The notes under the pieces are model-generated. The model was not told the DNA's origin. It saw only the letters and a program-made list of their open reading frames with translations, and ran no database searches. A stretch of 64,000 nt of DNA, taken from Bemisia tabaci. Taxonomy: Eukaryota; Arthropoda; Insecta; Hemiptera; Aleyrodidae. Position numbers and translations under genes: made by a program. The stretch covers positions 71,109,660-71,173,659 of the forward strand of contig NC_092793.1 of assembly GCF_918797505.1 (NCBI RefSeq). Direction: 5' to 3'. Below are positions 11,526 through 23,080 of this stretch, piece by piece (position 1 is the stretch's first letter; each line of letters opens with the position of its first letter).

Positions 11526-12138
11526 TTGTGGCCGAGGATAGCCGTATGACTCCAATTCCTATGGACCTTAGTCCGATGATATTATACCCTTTTTAAGTCT
11601 CCTTACAGCAAAAATGATCTAATGAATATGACATGTAATTCATCAAAATGGCTATCATAAGTTTCTAAGTTCTAATTTAAATTATGAGACATCTGAAACT
11701 TAATAATTTAATAGAAAAAAACTTACATCGAAGAGAATAATGACTTCTATGATGGAAAATGAAGTCAGTGTGTCTGTTATTTTAAGAAAATAATGACAAA
11801 AAATTAACTCAGTGCGTCTATTTGTACAGTTTCACTAAGATTGCAGTGCCGATGTGATGGCAAACAAATCAATGAACCATAAAACTACATCTTAACTAGA
11901 AAAAATGTCTCATCATTCCTTTTCAAAATTTCACGTAAAAAGCAATTCACACAAGTTCGGAAATCAACTCCTGAACGAAATATTATCAAGTATTTATAAT
12001 ATACATCAAATGAAACTAAGGTTTTACAAATTATGTCATTTACATTATTGCAATTCAACCAATGTAAATTGTAAACACTTATTTCATGTTTGGGAGTTGT
12101 TTTTCTGACTTTCTGTTGCGTCATTCATTTTCCTCGTG
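11526..12138. other. AT-rich spacer
   Basis: No exon, repeat or RNA that I can support. Overlapping open frames on both strands at 11885-12308 run into the next foldback arm and look like chance. Confidence 0.5.
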
Positions 12139-13778
12139 AAAGGACCCTACAACAAAACGGCCAAATCGGCCTAAACACGGAATCGTACGATTTTCTCAGG
12201 AATGATAGAGGGTCTTCCCAGACACTCAAAACTGGTCATATTTTTTGCCTAACCCCCAGGGAAAAGGGGGGAGAGGGGGTCAAAGTCAAAACCTTTAAAT
12301 TAGCATAACTTCTCAACGGTTTGTCATAGAAAGATGATCTTGGTGTCAAAATTTCCAGAAAAATGAGAGCTTTCAGAATATAGGTATGAAATTAAATAAA
12401 TTTTAAAATTTGACCCACTTTTGGGGCATTTTACAAGGTCCCCCTTTCGTAAATTTTCGTTTTTTGAGATTTTCGGTTGTTCGGTTCGCACGGATCAAAA
12501 CAAAAACAATTTCAAATAAAAGTAGAGCGTTTAGGCTTTAAAACAAGCCCAAGATGATCTTGGGGAAACGATTAGAAGCGGAGTTATGAGTCTTCAAAGT
12601 TGACGCGGCGCGCGGGAACCTTGTATGTTCCGAGTCTCAAGGTCACCTGCGCGCCCCGGATTGCCTGCAGGTTGCAAATTTTTGTGTTTTTATGCTTCTG
12701 TAGGTCATTCTTAATGTAAATCATTCAATGAAGATAGAATAATCGAAATTTTTTAATTTTACGGGAGGAGCGAGAGGGGGGCTTAGAGTATCAACCATTA
12801 TGTCCATCATACCTCATTAAACATTTGCTGACGATGATGATTCTGCTCTTATAATTTAGAGGAAACCATGGACCCTCAGTTCAAATATACATATGCTCCA
12901 TACAGAACTGAACCATTTAGAAATTATAACCCATTGATGCCAAATTTTGGGGTACCCCTAATTTTAAATTTTTTTAATTGAGCTATAAGCTACAGCGCTT
13001 GACGGAACTCACTTGGTAAAGCCAAATAGTTTCTCGTAGAAGCAGACGAGCTTTGAGCTTCAAAACAAGTCTCAGTTATTCTTGAGGGGGCAATTTGAAA
13101 CGCAGTTAAATTTTTTTGACGTTAATGTTGTGTACCTCGCCGAAGGCCCATTGTGTAAAATAAAAAAATTCTGATTAAACTATCTTCATTGAATGATTTA
13201 CATTAAAAATGACCTACAGAAGCATAAAAACACAAAAACTTGCAACCTGCAGGCAATCCGGGGCGCGCAGGTGACCTTGAGACTCGGAACATACAAGGTT
13301 CCCGCGCGCCGCGTCAACTTTGAAGACTCATAACTCCGCTTCTAATCGTTTCCCCAAGATCATCTTGAGCTTGTTTTAAAGCTTAAACGCTCTACTTTTA
13401 TTTGAAATTGTTTTTGTTTTGATCCGTGCGAACCGAACAACCGAAAATCTCAAAAAACGAAAATTTACGAAAGGGGGACCTTGTAAAATGCCCCAAAAGT
13501 GGGTCAAATTTTAAAATTTAATTAATTTCATACCTATATTCTGAAAGCTCTCATTTTTCTGGAAATTTTGACACCAAGATCATCTTTCTACGACAAACCG
13601 TTGAGAAGTTATGCTAATTTAAAGGTTTTGACTTTGACCCCCTCTCCCCCCTTTTCCCTGGGGGTTAGGCAAAAAATATGACCAGTTTTGAGTGTCTGGG
13701 AAGACCCTCTATCATTCCTGAGAAAATCGTACGATTCCGTGTTTAGGCCGATTTGGCCGTTTTGTTGTAGGGTCCTTT
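12139..13778. mobile_element. large foldback element, arms about 625 bp
   Basis: The left arm (12139-about 12765) and right arm (about 13155-13778) are near-identical complements. Shared blocks include AAAGGACCCTACAACAAAAC, a CCCCAGGGAAAAGGGGGGAG segment, TCTCAACGGTTTGTC and CCTGCAGGTTGCAA. The centre (about 12766-13154) is unique sequence without an open frame of note. Weak complementarity extends slightly beyond the ends, and no target-site duplication is clear. I see no transposase. Confidence 0.85.
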
Positions 13779-16353
13779 GAAAATGAAAAAAGTTGCGAAG
13801 TGCTTTAATTCATACCTTATCTAGAGGCCAAATTTTTATGAGGAAACCTTCTAGTTCCTAAGTCGAATAAAAAGGGGAAAAGGCGAGGGCTATGGCTACT
13901 TAAGCTCACACATACACAGCTTTGTTTAAATCAAGGAAATAATGCTCCTCCTGCAATCCAAGCAAATAGGAGGAAAATCTAAAACTTTGACGACTGAATG
14001 GAAGGGTGTACAGAAACTGTATGGTTTATCAGTAGACAGAAAAATTTTAAGTCATGATAGGAGACCGTAAGGAGGGAACGCTCAATTGTGAGAAACTCTC
14101 AGCACCTACTTAGAAACTTTTTGCACCTATATGATTCACAGCATATGAACAGCGTTTTAGACGAGGCTCTCAGCTTAATATCTTACCTATTACCTCTTTA
14201 CTTCAATAGCAGAAAATTCAGACCTCAATATTTGAGTGAGGGGCAAGATTTAGACACACAGAGCTAAGTTTCAAGTAATTTTAAGTATGAATAAATATTG
14301 CAAAGGTAGCAAAAGCATGTTATTGAGTGACACTGCATGAAATTTAAATGCATGTGATGCCAACGTCAATTAAAATCTTAAAAGATGTAAAAAGACAATG
14401 TTCTAAGAAAAAGAAAAAAATAGATCATCCACAAATTTGATTAATATTGAGATAGAGAAATACTGACTTCAAAGAATTTCAATTAATTGACTAAACTTAG
14501 AAATTAAGCACAATGTATGAATAGAATGATTAAATAATAGAAGTGAAAACCAGTCAACAACGAATTTCACTGAAACTCATGAGATGATGAAGAGACATCT
14601 GGAGGCAGCAATAGATTCAAAGCGATGAGGTTACCCGTATTAAGCACTGATTTCAAATGGTGCTAGAACTAAATATATCTAAGCCACCAAATAAAATCAG
14701 TCCCCTTTTAGGTAAATTAAAGTTCTTCAGATAAGATAGCTGGAATCAGTTCCACCCGTTGCTTGAATTGCTGATTTCAGTCCACTCTTCTGTCCAATCC
14801 TGCGCTGAGACTTGCTGATGGAGAGAGATGGAGCTCTTTGTACTTGAAGCAAAAAAGCTGGCTTAATCTAAAACTTACACCATATCTTATTAAATGAATA
14901 CCTCAACATACTGTGAGAAGGAGTGTAATGACCAGTTAATTGTAATTCCACAATATTTCCATCTCTTTTAACACACAATGCTCCCAAGTCAACTTTTAAG
15001 TCATAAGTTCTGAAGCACTATCAAGCACGGGGGCTCTAAAACTTGTTGGAAATGTGCTGTCAAAATTTGGGAAAATATTTGTAACATAAAAATTTAAAGA
15101 AAATTTCAACTGAAATTGTCATTTGAAAGTCTGCAGTCTATCGGTTTATACTAAAAATTAAAGTCATTATTACCTGCAGATAGAAGGCTATGACTGAGGT
15201 TAATTAATGATTGCTCAACTTGAGATGGGTCAATTTTGGACTTTCAGAAAGGTAAAAACTTCTGTTAAAATTTTTTGAGGATTCTCATTTTCATACAAAT
15301 GAGAATTACAATTATGTTGAAAAATCGTATTCTCTCGACAACTTTCTGTGCTGTAGCCCTTTTTCAAAAGGCAAAGAACTTGCAAACTAAGAGTATTACA
15401 GAGAATTAGCAGTTGTACAAAAACAGATATCTATAGTGAAGTACAAAAAGTAATATGTCTGGGTCTTTGGTCGATTAAAACAATATTTGACACCTGATAA
15501 AAGTAGGAGTCAAACAAATTATTAATAGTGAAAATGGTCTCATTGTGGGTTCATAAAACAGATGCACACAGCTGTAAACAGCACGGGAAATAAAATGGAT
15601 GGGTCTCCGTTCTATTTTAACAAAATTTGATGTCAAGTAAAAGTATAAGACTAACAAATAAAAAATGGTCTCATTCTGAGTTTAAATTAAACATCAAATT
15701 AAAGTTTTAATGCATCTTACTTAAAAGTACAAAAAAAATCAGCATCAAAGGAGCTGTAGGTACTAAAGCTCTTCACTCAACAAATTGAAACAGGAGGGGG
15801 ACTGGTGTTTAGTCTGAATGGACCCTTTCAAATTAACTTCACACACATAAAATTCGGCGATGAGGCTAGATTTATCTCACCGGAAACTAGAGTTTCAATT
15901 TCTCTGCAGAAATGGCTGATGGGAGTAGATCTACCTGAACTGGTGTTGGTGGTACATATTATGGGGCATTAATCGTGTTAGTGTGGGCAATCAGGCTCCA
16001 CAGGAAGTGAAAATTAAGCTTTTTAACTTCGGAAAACATGGGAAAAATTTTAAGGTACAGTTAGTTTGACCGGACCTTAAAACATCAAACCTGAAACTAC
16101 ACCCTCAGAGAGATATACAAGAAAGCAGCAATGTCATTATTGGCGGATAAACCAGCTGCAAAGAAATAAAGAGATACAAAACCTTCTACAAGTTCAAATT
16201 CACAACGCGCACCTCAAAAATGACCACGTGCGTTTACTGTTATAAAGCACATTATTATCTCGTTCACATCAATTCGAAAAACCCTCGCTAGCCGATATCC
16301 GGAAATTAGCCAATCGCCGGAGCTCCCGCCTTCGACTCGTGTCTTCATCGTTG
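13779..16353. other. unique AT-rich region; possible minus-strand exon inside
   Basis: Little repeat structure apart from an imperfect direct repeat (about 15478-15545 and 15613-15690, sharing AAATGGTCTCATT and flanks). The low repeat content makes this stretch a candidate for an unannotated gene or long UTR. Only the possible exon at 14727-14842 stands out. Confidence 0.4.
14727..14842 (-). CDS. possible last exon of an unrecognised minus-strand gene
   Basis: On the minus strand, TTTTTTGCTTCAAG forms an acceptor-like site at 14843-14856. It is followed by an open frame reading QRAPSLSISKSQRRIGQ to SGLKSAIQATGGTDSSYLI and a TGA at 14727-14729. A second frame through the same bases is open almost as far, so the frame is not certain. 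No upstream exon was identified and I do not recognise the peptide. It could be chance. Confidence 0.2.
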
Positions 16354-16417
16354 AAGTTGGCTCGGAAACTTGAATTCGAAAATGAAAGTTGGCTCGGAAA
16401 CTTGAACTCGCGAATGA
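16354..16417. repeat. 32-bp tandem duplication
   Basis: Two adjacent copies (16354-16385 and 16386-16417) of a unit starting AAGTTGGCTCGGAAACTTGA, with a few differences in the second half. Confidence 0.8.
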
Positions 16418-16593
16418 AAATTTCCAGTAGTTTATAGGAATAATTATGAAGTATCAAACAGCACAACAAAAACACAAACTCTAATCGCGAAACGACGTAG
16501 AATGCGAACTACAAATAACTTGTGTTAAGCGCGTGGTGAAACAGTTCTACGTCAATCCCGAAGCCGATGAAATATTGTCACTGAAACTAGTCG

Positions 16594-17001
16594 GTGGTGT
16601 GTACCGGTGACACTGGAGGTCGAACTAGCTGCGCCGCGAGGAAACTGCCGAAGCTCCTTCCGAAGGAAAGGGTTTTAACCGGTGCGAGAAATCGTTCGAA
16701 ATCACGGACCATAAATTGTGGTTCAAGGAAACGAAACACCTCTCTGGAGGCATGCTTGTGTATACGCTATCCTCTTTCACAGTTACAAAACGCATTGTCC
16801 CCGGTCCTTCGGCTAAGGTTTCCGCGAGGTGCCGTCGCCAAGGTGCCGGTGAGAGATGAAAACATCTTTCATGCACCGGTACGTCCTTACAATAATCGCC
16901 AGACGGCATCATTATTCTCAGCATCTTGGCTCCGGGTATTCGTGTGCAAAGCCCGGGACTTCAAGTGCATAACGTCTCCTCTTCTGTTCTCTCGGAACTA
17001 A
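16594..17001 (+). CDS. unrecognised ORF, 135 codons, doubtful
   Basis: Open frame in a locally more CG-rich stretch (16.5-17.3 kb). The peptide is Arg/Ser/Cys-rich with no domain or signal I recognise, and a competing 99-codon frame lies on the other strand. It may reflect base composition, or a 5' exon or promoter region of a neighbouring gene. Confidence 0.12.
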   Translation: MVCTGDTGGRTSCAARKLPKLLPKERVLTGARNRSKSRTINCGSRKRNTSLEACLCIRYPLSQLQNALSPVLRLRFPRGAVAKVPVRDENIFHAPVRPYNNRQTASLFSASWLRVFVCKARDFKCITSPLLFSRN

Positions 17002-17585
17002 CGGGAAAAGTAGCTACGGCCGTTTCGCTTCTTGGCTCGAGGATAAAGTAAGATGGTTCGCCCAATTCAACTATTTGACCCTATAACTAGACCACTATTT
17101 TTTCTTCAAAATGCTTTAAAATTAAATTTAAAAGGAAAATATGGTGCGCGTGTGAGGATACGATACAGCTTCAAGTCGAAGCGGAAAACGTTGAAAAACA
17201 CGACTGTCCCAGAGCAGCGTGTCCGACGCACCGCATTCTACCGCGCATAAAACGCCTTCTATTAGAGAGGATACAACAAGCGCGCCAGCGAACCCGCGTA
17301 ATAGGTTCTTATGGGCATAAGAGAGGCCGAAGATTAAACCGTTGACTTCATACGTGTAATTTGAAGCTGTTTCATTGACAGTACACTCACTCTCAGAGGA
17401 GTGGAAACATAATTAATGAGAAAAATACATAATGAGAAAAAATTTAAGGTAGCAATCTTTCAGAAAGATTGATTGTAGATGATGTGAAAGGTTCAGAAGT
17501 TAAAATACTGCAAGTCCTATCTTCTCTTTTACCACTGAGATTCTTCATAATATCAATTGAGAATTAATTGTAAGCTCCTCTATCA

Positions 17586-17702
17586 TCAATAAATCTGGTG
17601 ACCATGAATCTTATTTGTGATATTAAAAGGAGCTTGAAATTCATGAATTATCTCTTCCAGATCAAAATCGACAGTCACAATTTTGGAGTTTATACAGCCC
17701 AT
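17586..17702 (-). CDS. small ORF starting MGCINSK, possible N-myristoylation signal
   Basis: A 38-codon minus-strand frame begins MGCINSKIVTVDFDLEE. Met-Gly-Cys with Ser at position 6 and Lys at 7 is the classic pattern for N-myristoylation plus palmitoylation in membrane-anchored signalling proteins. The frame stops after HGHQIY. It might be a first coding exon or a chance match; no partner exon was found. Confidence 0.15.
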   Translation of the reverse strand: MGCINSKIVTVDFDLEEIIHEFQAPFNITNKIHGHQIY

Positions 17703-19148
17703 CATCTCGAATCAAGAAAAAAATTAACATTGAGTGAACTCTCCTCCATGCCTCCTTCACAGATTTGCTTCTACTTCTCAACAACTTTAAGACAACAGTC
17801 AAGACGATTTGTCCTATCAATTGCAGTTTTCTCAAAGCTATTGTGTAAGATTTATGTACACGCCGATCTAACTGGTTCAGGGGCTTCAGTTTCACATTTC
17901 ATCAGGGCAGGGTACATAAATAAAAAACATACACATTATACAAAAAAGAGATTTGACAGTCTGGTTGTGAATTGCAAATGAAACAGTAGGCATCAACAGA
18001 AAGCCTTGTCATACTCTAAGCCTTAAAAAGCAATGCGTTGAAATATGTACAAATGGACGGCTCCACTTAGTTAAATAGTTTAAAGCTGAATAAGAGAATC
18101 AGATATAGACATTCAAGATATTCACTAATACGATGTGCAATGGTTGTGACCATAACTTGTTACACCTGCGAACTCTCCATGGCGGTTTAATAAAATGAGG
18201 TCTAGGAGAGGACAGGGGTGCAGATGTTCTAGACCACACGATCATCATCGCGTGATCATGGCTGCTCGTGTGAGAAATGGGTAAGGCTGTAAAAATTGGG
18301 AGAGCCTTTCATTTTCTTTCACTTATCCCAGTCTATTGTGGGAAGAAAACTGTGAACGCAGTGTTTCTTGTGCCGGATGCCTGTCAAGCTTGCAGCTTTT
18401 GGGGAAAGAAACTTTCAAGCACATTATTTTATCTAGAGGCACAGTGTTCGAAACTCACAGGCGCAATCGCGCCATGTGCGCCTACAAAATGAAGGCTCCG
18501 CGCCAACTTGGCCCCACAAAAAATTCCTAATTTTCCTGATTGATGATTTTTCGAAATTTCTCTTAAGTTACGGTTACTTTTGCTGCAACTGAAACAACTT
18601 GCGTCTAAATTTTGAACTGAATGGGTCGTGATATTTAGGCAAAAAGTCAATTAGGCCCCTAAAAAATCTTGCATGGTCCTAAAAAATTGAGCTGGATAAA
18701 CCACATGGCTCCAAAAACTCAAAGATGAGTTTCAAACACTGTAGAAGGGAAATAATTGCAAAACATCAAATTTGGGGGAAGGCAAATTACAAATTGGGGA
18801 AGGATAAGAACTTACTGCATCCCTGGGAGAGGAGTGTTAGAATTTGAACAATTACCCGCGGAAATGAGATTTAAAACATTCAAGCGGGAGGTACATAAGG
18901 GTCACTCCTAAATGCTTTATTCAAGCATGGTCTAATTAACGAGGGTAATGCTGAACTTCAAGGAACTGATAATTAGTGGAATCTTGGCACAGCGTCCTTG
19001 CAGCCTATGAGAGAGATTATGTTTTCAGAATTTAAAACGCAGCTCTATGATGCCAGTTTGAATTTCTGAGGAGTTGATTATGAATACCTATTAAACATCT
19101 CACACCTTTTACTTACAGCGTGTTACAAATCCATATCTTCTGAGGCGT
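17703..19148. other. spacer without a supported gene
   Basis: Mixed AT-rich sequence. Open frames of 60-130 codons on both strands (for example 17598-17981 and 18277-18492) overlap one another and show no recognisable domain. Confidence 0.4.
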
Positions 19149-19298
19149 AGAGCTCGCGCATCGTATGTTGAGACAAACTTCAATCTCTGATTAGCACCAC
19201 TCAAGAGGTTAATACATGCGGTCAGATGGCATCACTGATGAGGGGTGACATAGAAAATGCTTTAAAGTTCTTCTCAACATACGATGCGCCAGCTCTGG
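19149..19298. repeat. short foldback
   Basis: Arms at 19149-19180 and about 19264-19298 share GCGCATCGTATGTTGAGA with its complement and flanking AGAGCT/AGCTCT. Probably a small MITE. Confidence 0.6.
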
Positions 19299-19409
19299 GA
19301 AAATTTAGACTGCCCCAAGCTAACACTAGGCAAATGTCTAGCCACAACCATTGAAGCGCACTTCGTTAGCGGGCTACTTGTTAACATTGATCAACTGAGA
19401 GATACACAA

Positions 19410-19551
19410 GGATATAATGGAGTAATCCTTACGGTGGAGGTAGATACATGCATAAGACAAGGAAGGGAAGTAACCAACTAGGATATAATGAAGTGATCCT
19501 TTCAGTGGAAGTAGATACATGCATAAGACAAGGAAGGGAAGTAACCGACTA
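19410..19551. repeat. 71-bp tandem duplication
   Basis: Copies 19410-19480 and 19481-19551 share GGATATAATG at the start and ACATGCATAAGACAAGGAAG later, differing at a handful of bases. This looks like a fairly recent local duplication. Confidence 0.9.
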
Positions 19552-20941
19552 AGTATTGGCGGCCAACAAGAGACCCTGTGGTTAGCCTGTCATTTTCTAC
19601 CTTTGCCTGTAACCAGCGACCGCTGAAACAGATAAAACTACTCCGCATTCCCTTCGTCTTTTTATCATATCGGTTTCAATAATCGGCCTGCAGCAAGCCT
19701 ATGAAAATTGATTGATCCTCCATCAGCATACAAAAAATGAAAATCGCAGAATCATGATGAGGGACAGAATATAACGATGAAAGTTACATCATGGGTAAAA
19801 GCAAATTAACACGATGAGGATTTTCAGTGAGATGATGATAACAACCAAGAATAAATAATTATGATTCCGAAATAAGTTAAAAGTAGGCAATATACAGTTA
19901 CATTATGTAAGGGAGGCACTAGGTCTTAGGCACCATAGACCTGAGCAGAGAAAGTACTGGAAGCCTACGCGATGAAAGGGTGGTTAATTAAGATCGAATT
20001 TAAATGAGAAAATTAGTTGAAAATGGAAGCTACAGGAAATTCAGGACTTACGTACAACGAGTTAAGAACAAAGAAACCTCGTGGTCAAGCTACATACAAG
20101 CGAGGAAAAGTAGGTGAAATACCTGTCTCGTGGTGATCTGGCACGCTGCTTTTCGACAAGAACACAATCGGGCGAAGAAGTGAAATCAAACGAATAAAGA
20201 ATTCAAGTGCTCGGCTGAGAATCTTCGATGAGAAATTTCACAGACAAAATGCTTTCAGGGACTGGAGCTGAAACGAGGAGGAGCGAGTTGCGAAAGTACG
20301 GAACACATGCTGGCATGACAACGATTTTTGGAGGTTATCTGGTAAATTCGTCGGCCACATAACTGCTCTTCTGCGCATGCGCGCGTCGCCTGCTGCCACC
20401 GCAGCGCGGGAGAAACGAGTTTTCGCTCCCCGTCCCTCTCATCCCCTCCCGCCATAACTCCGGGAAACGGACAAAAGCGCCCGGCTAGACTGATCAGCTC
20501 ACAGAGCACTGCTTGTTCAATGAACCGCACCTGGAACCGCATGGAATTTCGGGCTTCTCCGCATCCTCTATCCACCTGAAGATAGGGATGGCAAAAACAA
20601 GGCGCTTGCCATGGGTCTATCGCTGCAAAGTTGCCAACTCATGCGATTAAATGTGGATACCATGTGAGAATTTACCTAAATGTGCAAAATGTGTGATTTT
20701 TCAGCACTACCTGGCAACAGTGGCATGGAAAATTCTTTCAGCTTCAACATGAATGTAAAGCTACAAATAATGAAAATAATAGGAAGCAGCAGATGTACAG
20801 AGCAGAATGACCAGCCAATAAGCGCATGACTCAAAATCCAACTCACACGAAGCACTTTGTCGAAAGGTACCTTTTAACATGACTATTCATAGGGAGCTAT
20901 TAAATTCTGTCTGCTTATGTATTTTTATCATTTTCTAACCT
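19552..20941. other. spacer, CG-rich near 20.25-20.58 kb
   Basis: No gene supported. The CG-rich island at 20255-20575 has a 106-codon minus frame without recognisable domains; it could be a promoter or 5' exon region. Confidence 0.35.
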
Positions 20942-21927
20942 CAGGGCCGGATTATCAGGGGCTTGGGATGCTGGATGGCACAAGGAGCCCGCACATTTGC
21001 CGGTCGCTCCAAATTGAAGGCGCTTCACGTTTCCCAAAAGACAATTGGGGCTATATGACCTCCCCGTCTCAGCCCCCCTCCCACCTACCGTCATTTTAGT
21101 CAAGGGCAGAAAAATCATTGAAGTAACACTTAAAGTAGGAACCTCATGCATGATAAGTCATTTAAAGCTCTGAAAATTGACCACATATGTATCCAGCATT
21201 TGGTCGAATTTCTCGCCGATTGTGAGATTAATTAGGTCTCATTGGATAGTAATAGTGATAGGAGATTTGTAAAGTCACAAATCGAGATACATAGTATGGT
21301 AATTTGTCACCTTCACCATCAAAATAGTTCTCCGTTTCCCGTTTTGCAGTCGATGGTAGCGTGAAAGGAGGCAAAGTTCATCACAGCGCTGGGATACAAC
21401 TATTCGTGCTCTATGGATGGGCGTGTTGCGTGGAAAAAATTGAAGGCGCCCTGGTTTCTCTTGCTCGCACCGAAATGCGCGCAGGCGCGGTGCGCATGTT
21501 ACGCGGTGGTGTTGTGCGCGATGCACGCTTTGCCGGTGCTCAATAACCACGGCGAGGATGAAAGTACGAAATCACACAGACCTCTAACGAGAAAAATTTT
21601 CTTCTGTGAAAATTGTCACACCTTTTTGTATTTTTCATAAAACTACTGCTCGATCTTTTGGAGCAGAATTTTCAGAAAATGTCGCCTAAAAACGATAAAA
21701 AAATAAACGATCTGTTGAGCAAAAATGATAAGAAGGCCTTCGTTGAATAGTGAAATGTAACAGGAGATTATGAAACTCATGAACAAATGATGGTCTTCAA
21801 GGTACAGGATCAGGTAGAATTTCTCGCTGAGATGAATAAGTATTAAAGATAGTGATAACTATAAAATAATCACCCAGGGGGGCCCGCGGGGTTGGGTGCC
21901 CCTGGCACCCCGGCTAATCAGGCCCTG
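20942..21927. mobile_element. hAT-like TIR element remnant, CAGGGCCGGATTA ends
   Basis: The left end CAGGGCCGGATTA and the complement of the right end, CAGGGCCTGATTA, match closely and resemble the ends of the elements at 30359 and 34440. Flanking 8-mers do not match, so the insertion is old or the ends have been altered. A fragment of another dispersed repeat (ACAACTATTCG family) lies inside at about 21395. No transposase frame. Confidence 0.6.
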
Positions 21928-22507
21928 ATCTCGCTTTAAAACCTCAAACTTTGAAGCTCAAAGTCGACCCAGAGTCTAAAATCAGCGATGACTTGAGTAC
22001 TCATCATTAAGATTCCTGTAGCACTTCAAAGTCCGCGGCCAAAAAGAAGACCCTCATCGGCAGCTGCCCTTAATTATTTCATCCCTCAAAAACGCACAAC
22101 ATACAAGCATGATCTATCAAACCGCGGCAGAAGCAGGTGTGCTCTCTAACCTGGGCGCGGTTTATTTTTCCTCCGACCACCCCCTCCGATCCTCGTCTGC
22201 TCCAAAGGCGGGCGCACAACTGTTGTGCTTCGTAACTATACGTTTATAAGTACTCGGAAACACAGGCAAAACAATCGGCCGGGCAGACTCTCCCGAGTTC
22301 CGGTTTTTTCCCCTCGATCGTCATCTTCCTTTGACAGATACTCCACAGGTAGGTCTCTGATGGGATTCGGATAAACTAATGCTGCGTCCGTTGGAAATTA
22401 CTATCTAAAAGCTGTCTCACGACTCGAGATTAGCTTGAGGGCTGCATGGTAATTACTGGCGTTGAAAAGGAAGGGATGTGCATCGCGCAGATGATGCATC
22501 GGAAGTA

Positions 22508-22632
22508 TCGTCGCTTCTCTGACGTGAGGGCGTATCTCGGTTTCCACGTGGGCCTCGTTGATCATGTGACCACGTGCTTTCTGGGGCTCACGAGCAGGAA
22601 ATAAAGGTGCGCCTTTACGTCAGAGAAGCAAC
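22508..22632. mobile_element. hairpin MITE
   Basis: Arms share GCTTCTCTGACGT and its complement ACGTCAGAGAAGC, with further imperfect pairing inward (GGGCGTATCT against GGTGCGCCTTT). The centre contains CACGTG-type palindromes. Confidence 0.65.
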
Positions 22633-22762
22633 GGTATATGGCCAAGATCTAATTATTCGAGCCTCGAAATTAAGCCTTAGGTACATGTCTCCTTCGAACC
22701 GCTCGAAATGGAAGCCTGCAGGAGCGGGAACTTTCTCCTTTTTAAAGATTTTTTTATCGATT

Positions 22763-22838
22763 GGACGTATTTATGCTAAAAGGAACTATGTGCATAGGGT
22801 TTGCGTGTGATATAGTTCCTCTTAGCATGAATACGTCC
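22763..22838. mobile_element. short hairpin MITE, GGACGTATTT family, 76 bp
   Basis: Ends GGACGTATTTATGCTAA and TTAGCATGAATACGTCC pair, followed by GGAACTAT against ATAGTTCC. It is a shortened relative of the 124-bp hairpins at 51272 and 59261. Confidence 0.7.
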
Positions 22839-23080
22839 GATTATGAAACTGCACTGATAAAAAAGCCTCTTGGATCTAGAGTTCCGACTCTTGAAAAATT
22901 TGACGAGAAAAAATACTCTTGGTCCAATCGGATTTTTGCTTGCATCGAGAGCAAAGACTCTTAATTTCAGCGGATTTAAGAAAAAATCCGATTAAATCAA
23001 GAGTATTTTTTCTTTTCAAATTTATAAAGAGTCTGGACTCTAGATGCAATAGACTTTTTTCCAGTGTAGTTTCATAATCG
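22838..23080. mobile_element. foldback MITE, CGATTATGAAACT...AGTTTCATAATCG
   Basis: Terminal CGATTATGAAACT and its complement are followed by CACTG and CAGTG. Inner arms are built on TCTAGAGT, ACTCTTG and AAAAATACTCTTG with complements. It abuts the preceding hairpin, sharing CGA. Confidence 0.7.

Noticed and set aside
15763..15971. Open stretch of about 70 codons on the + strand (..GGGLVFSLNGPFQINFTHIKFGDEARF..)
   Set aside because: No start codon near its beginning, no convincing splice sites and no family match that I could defend.
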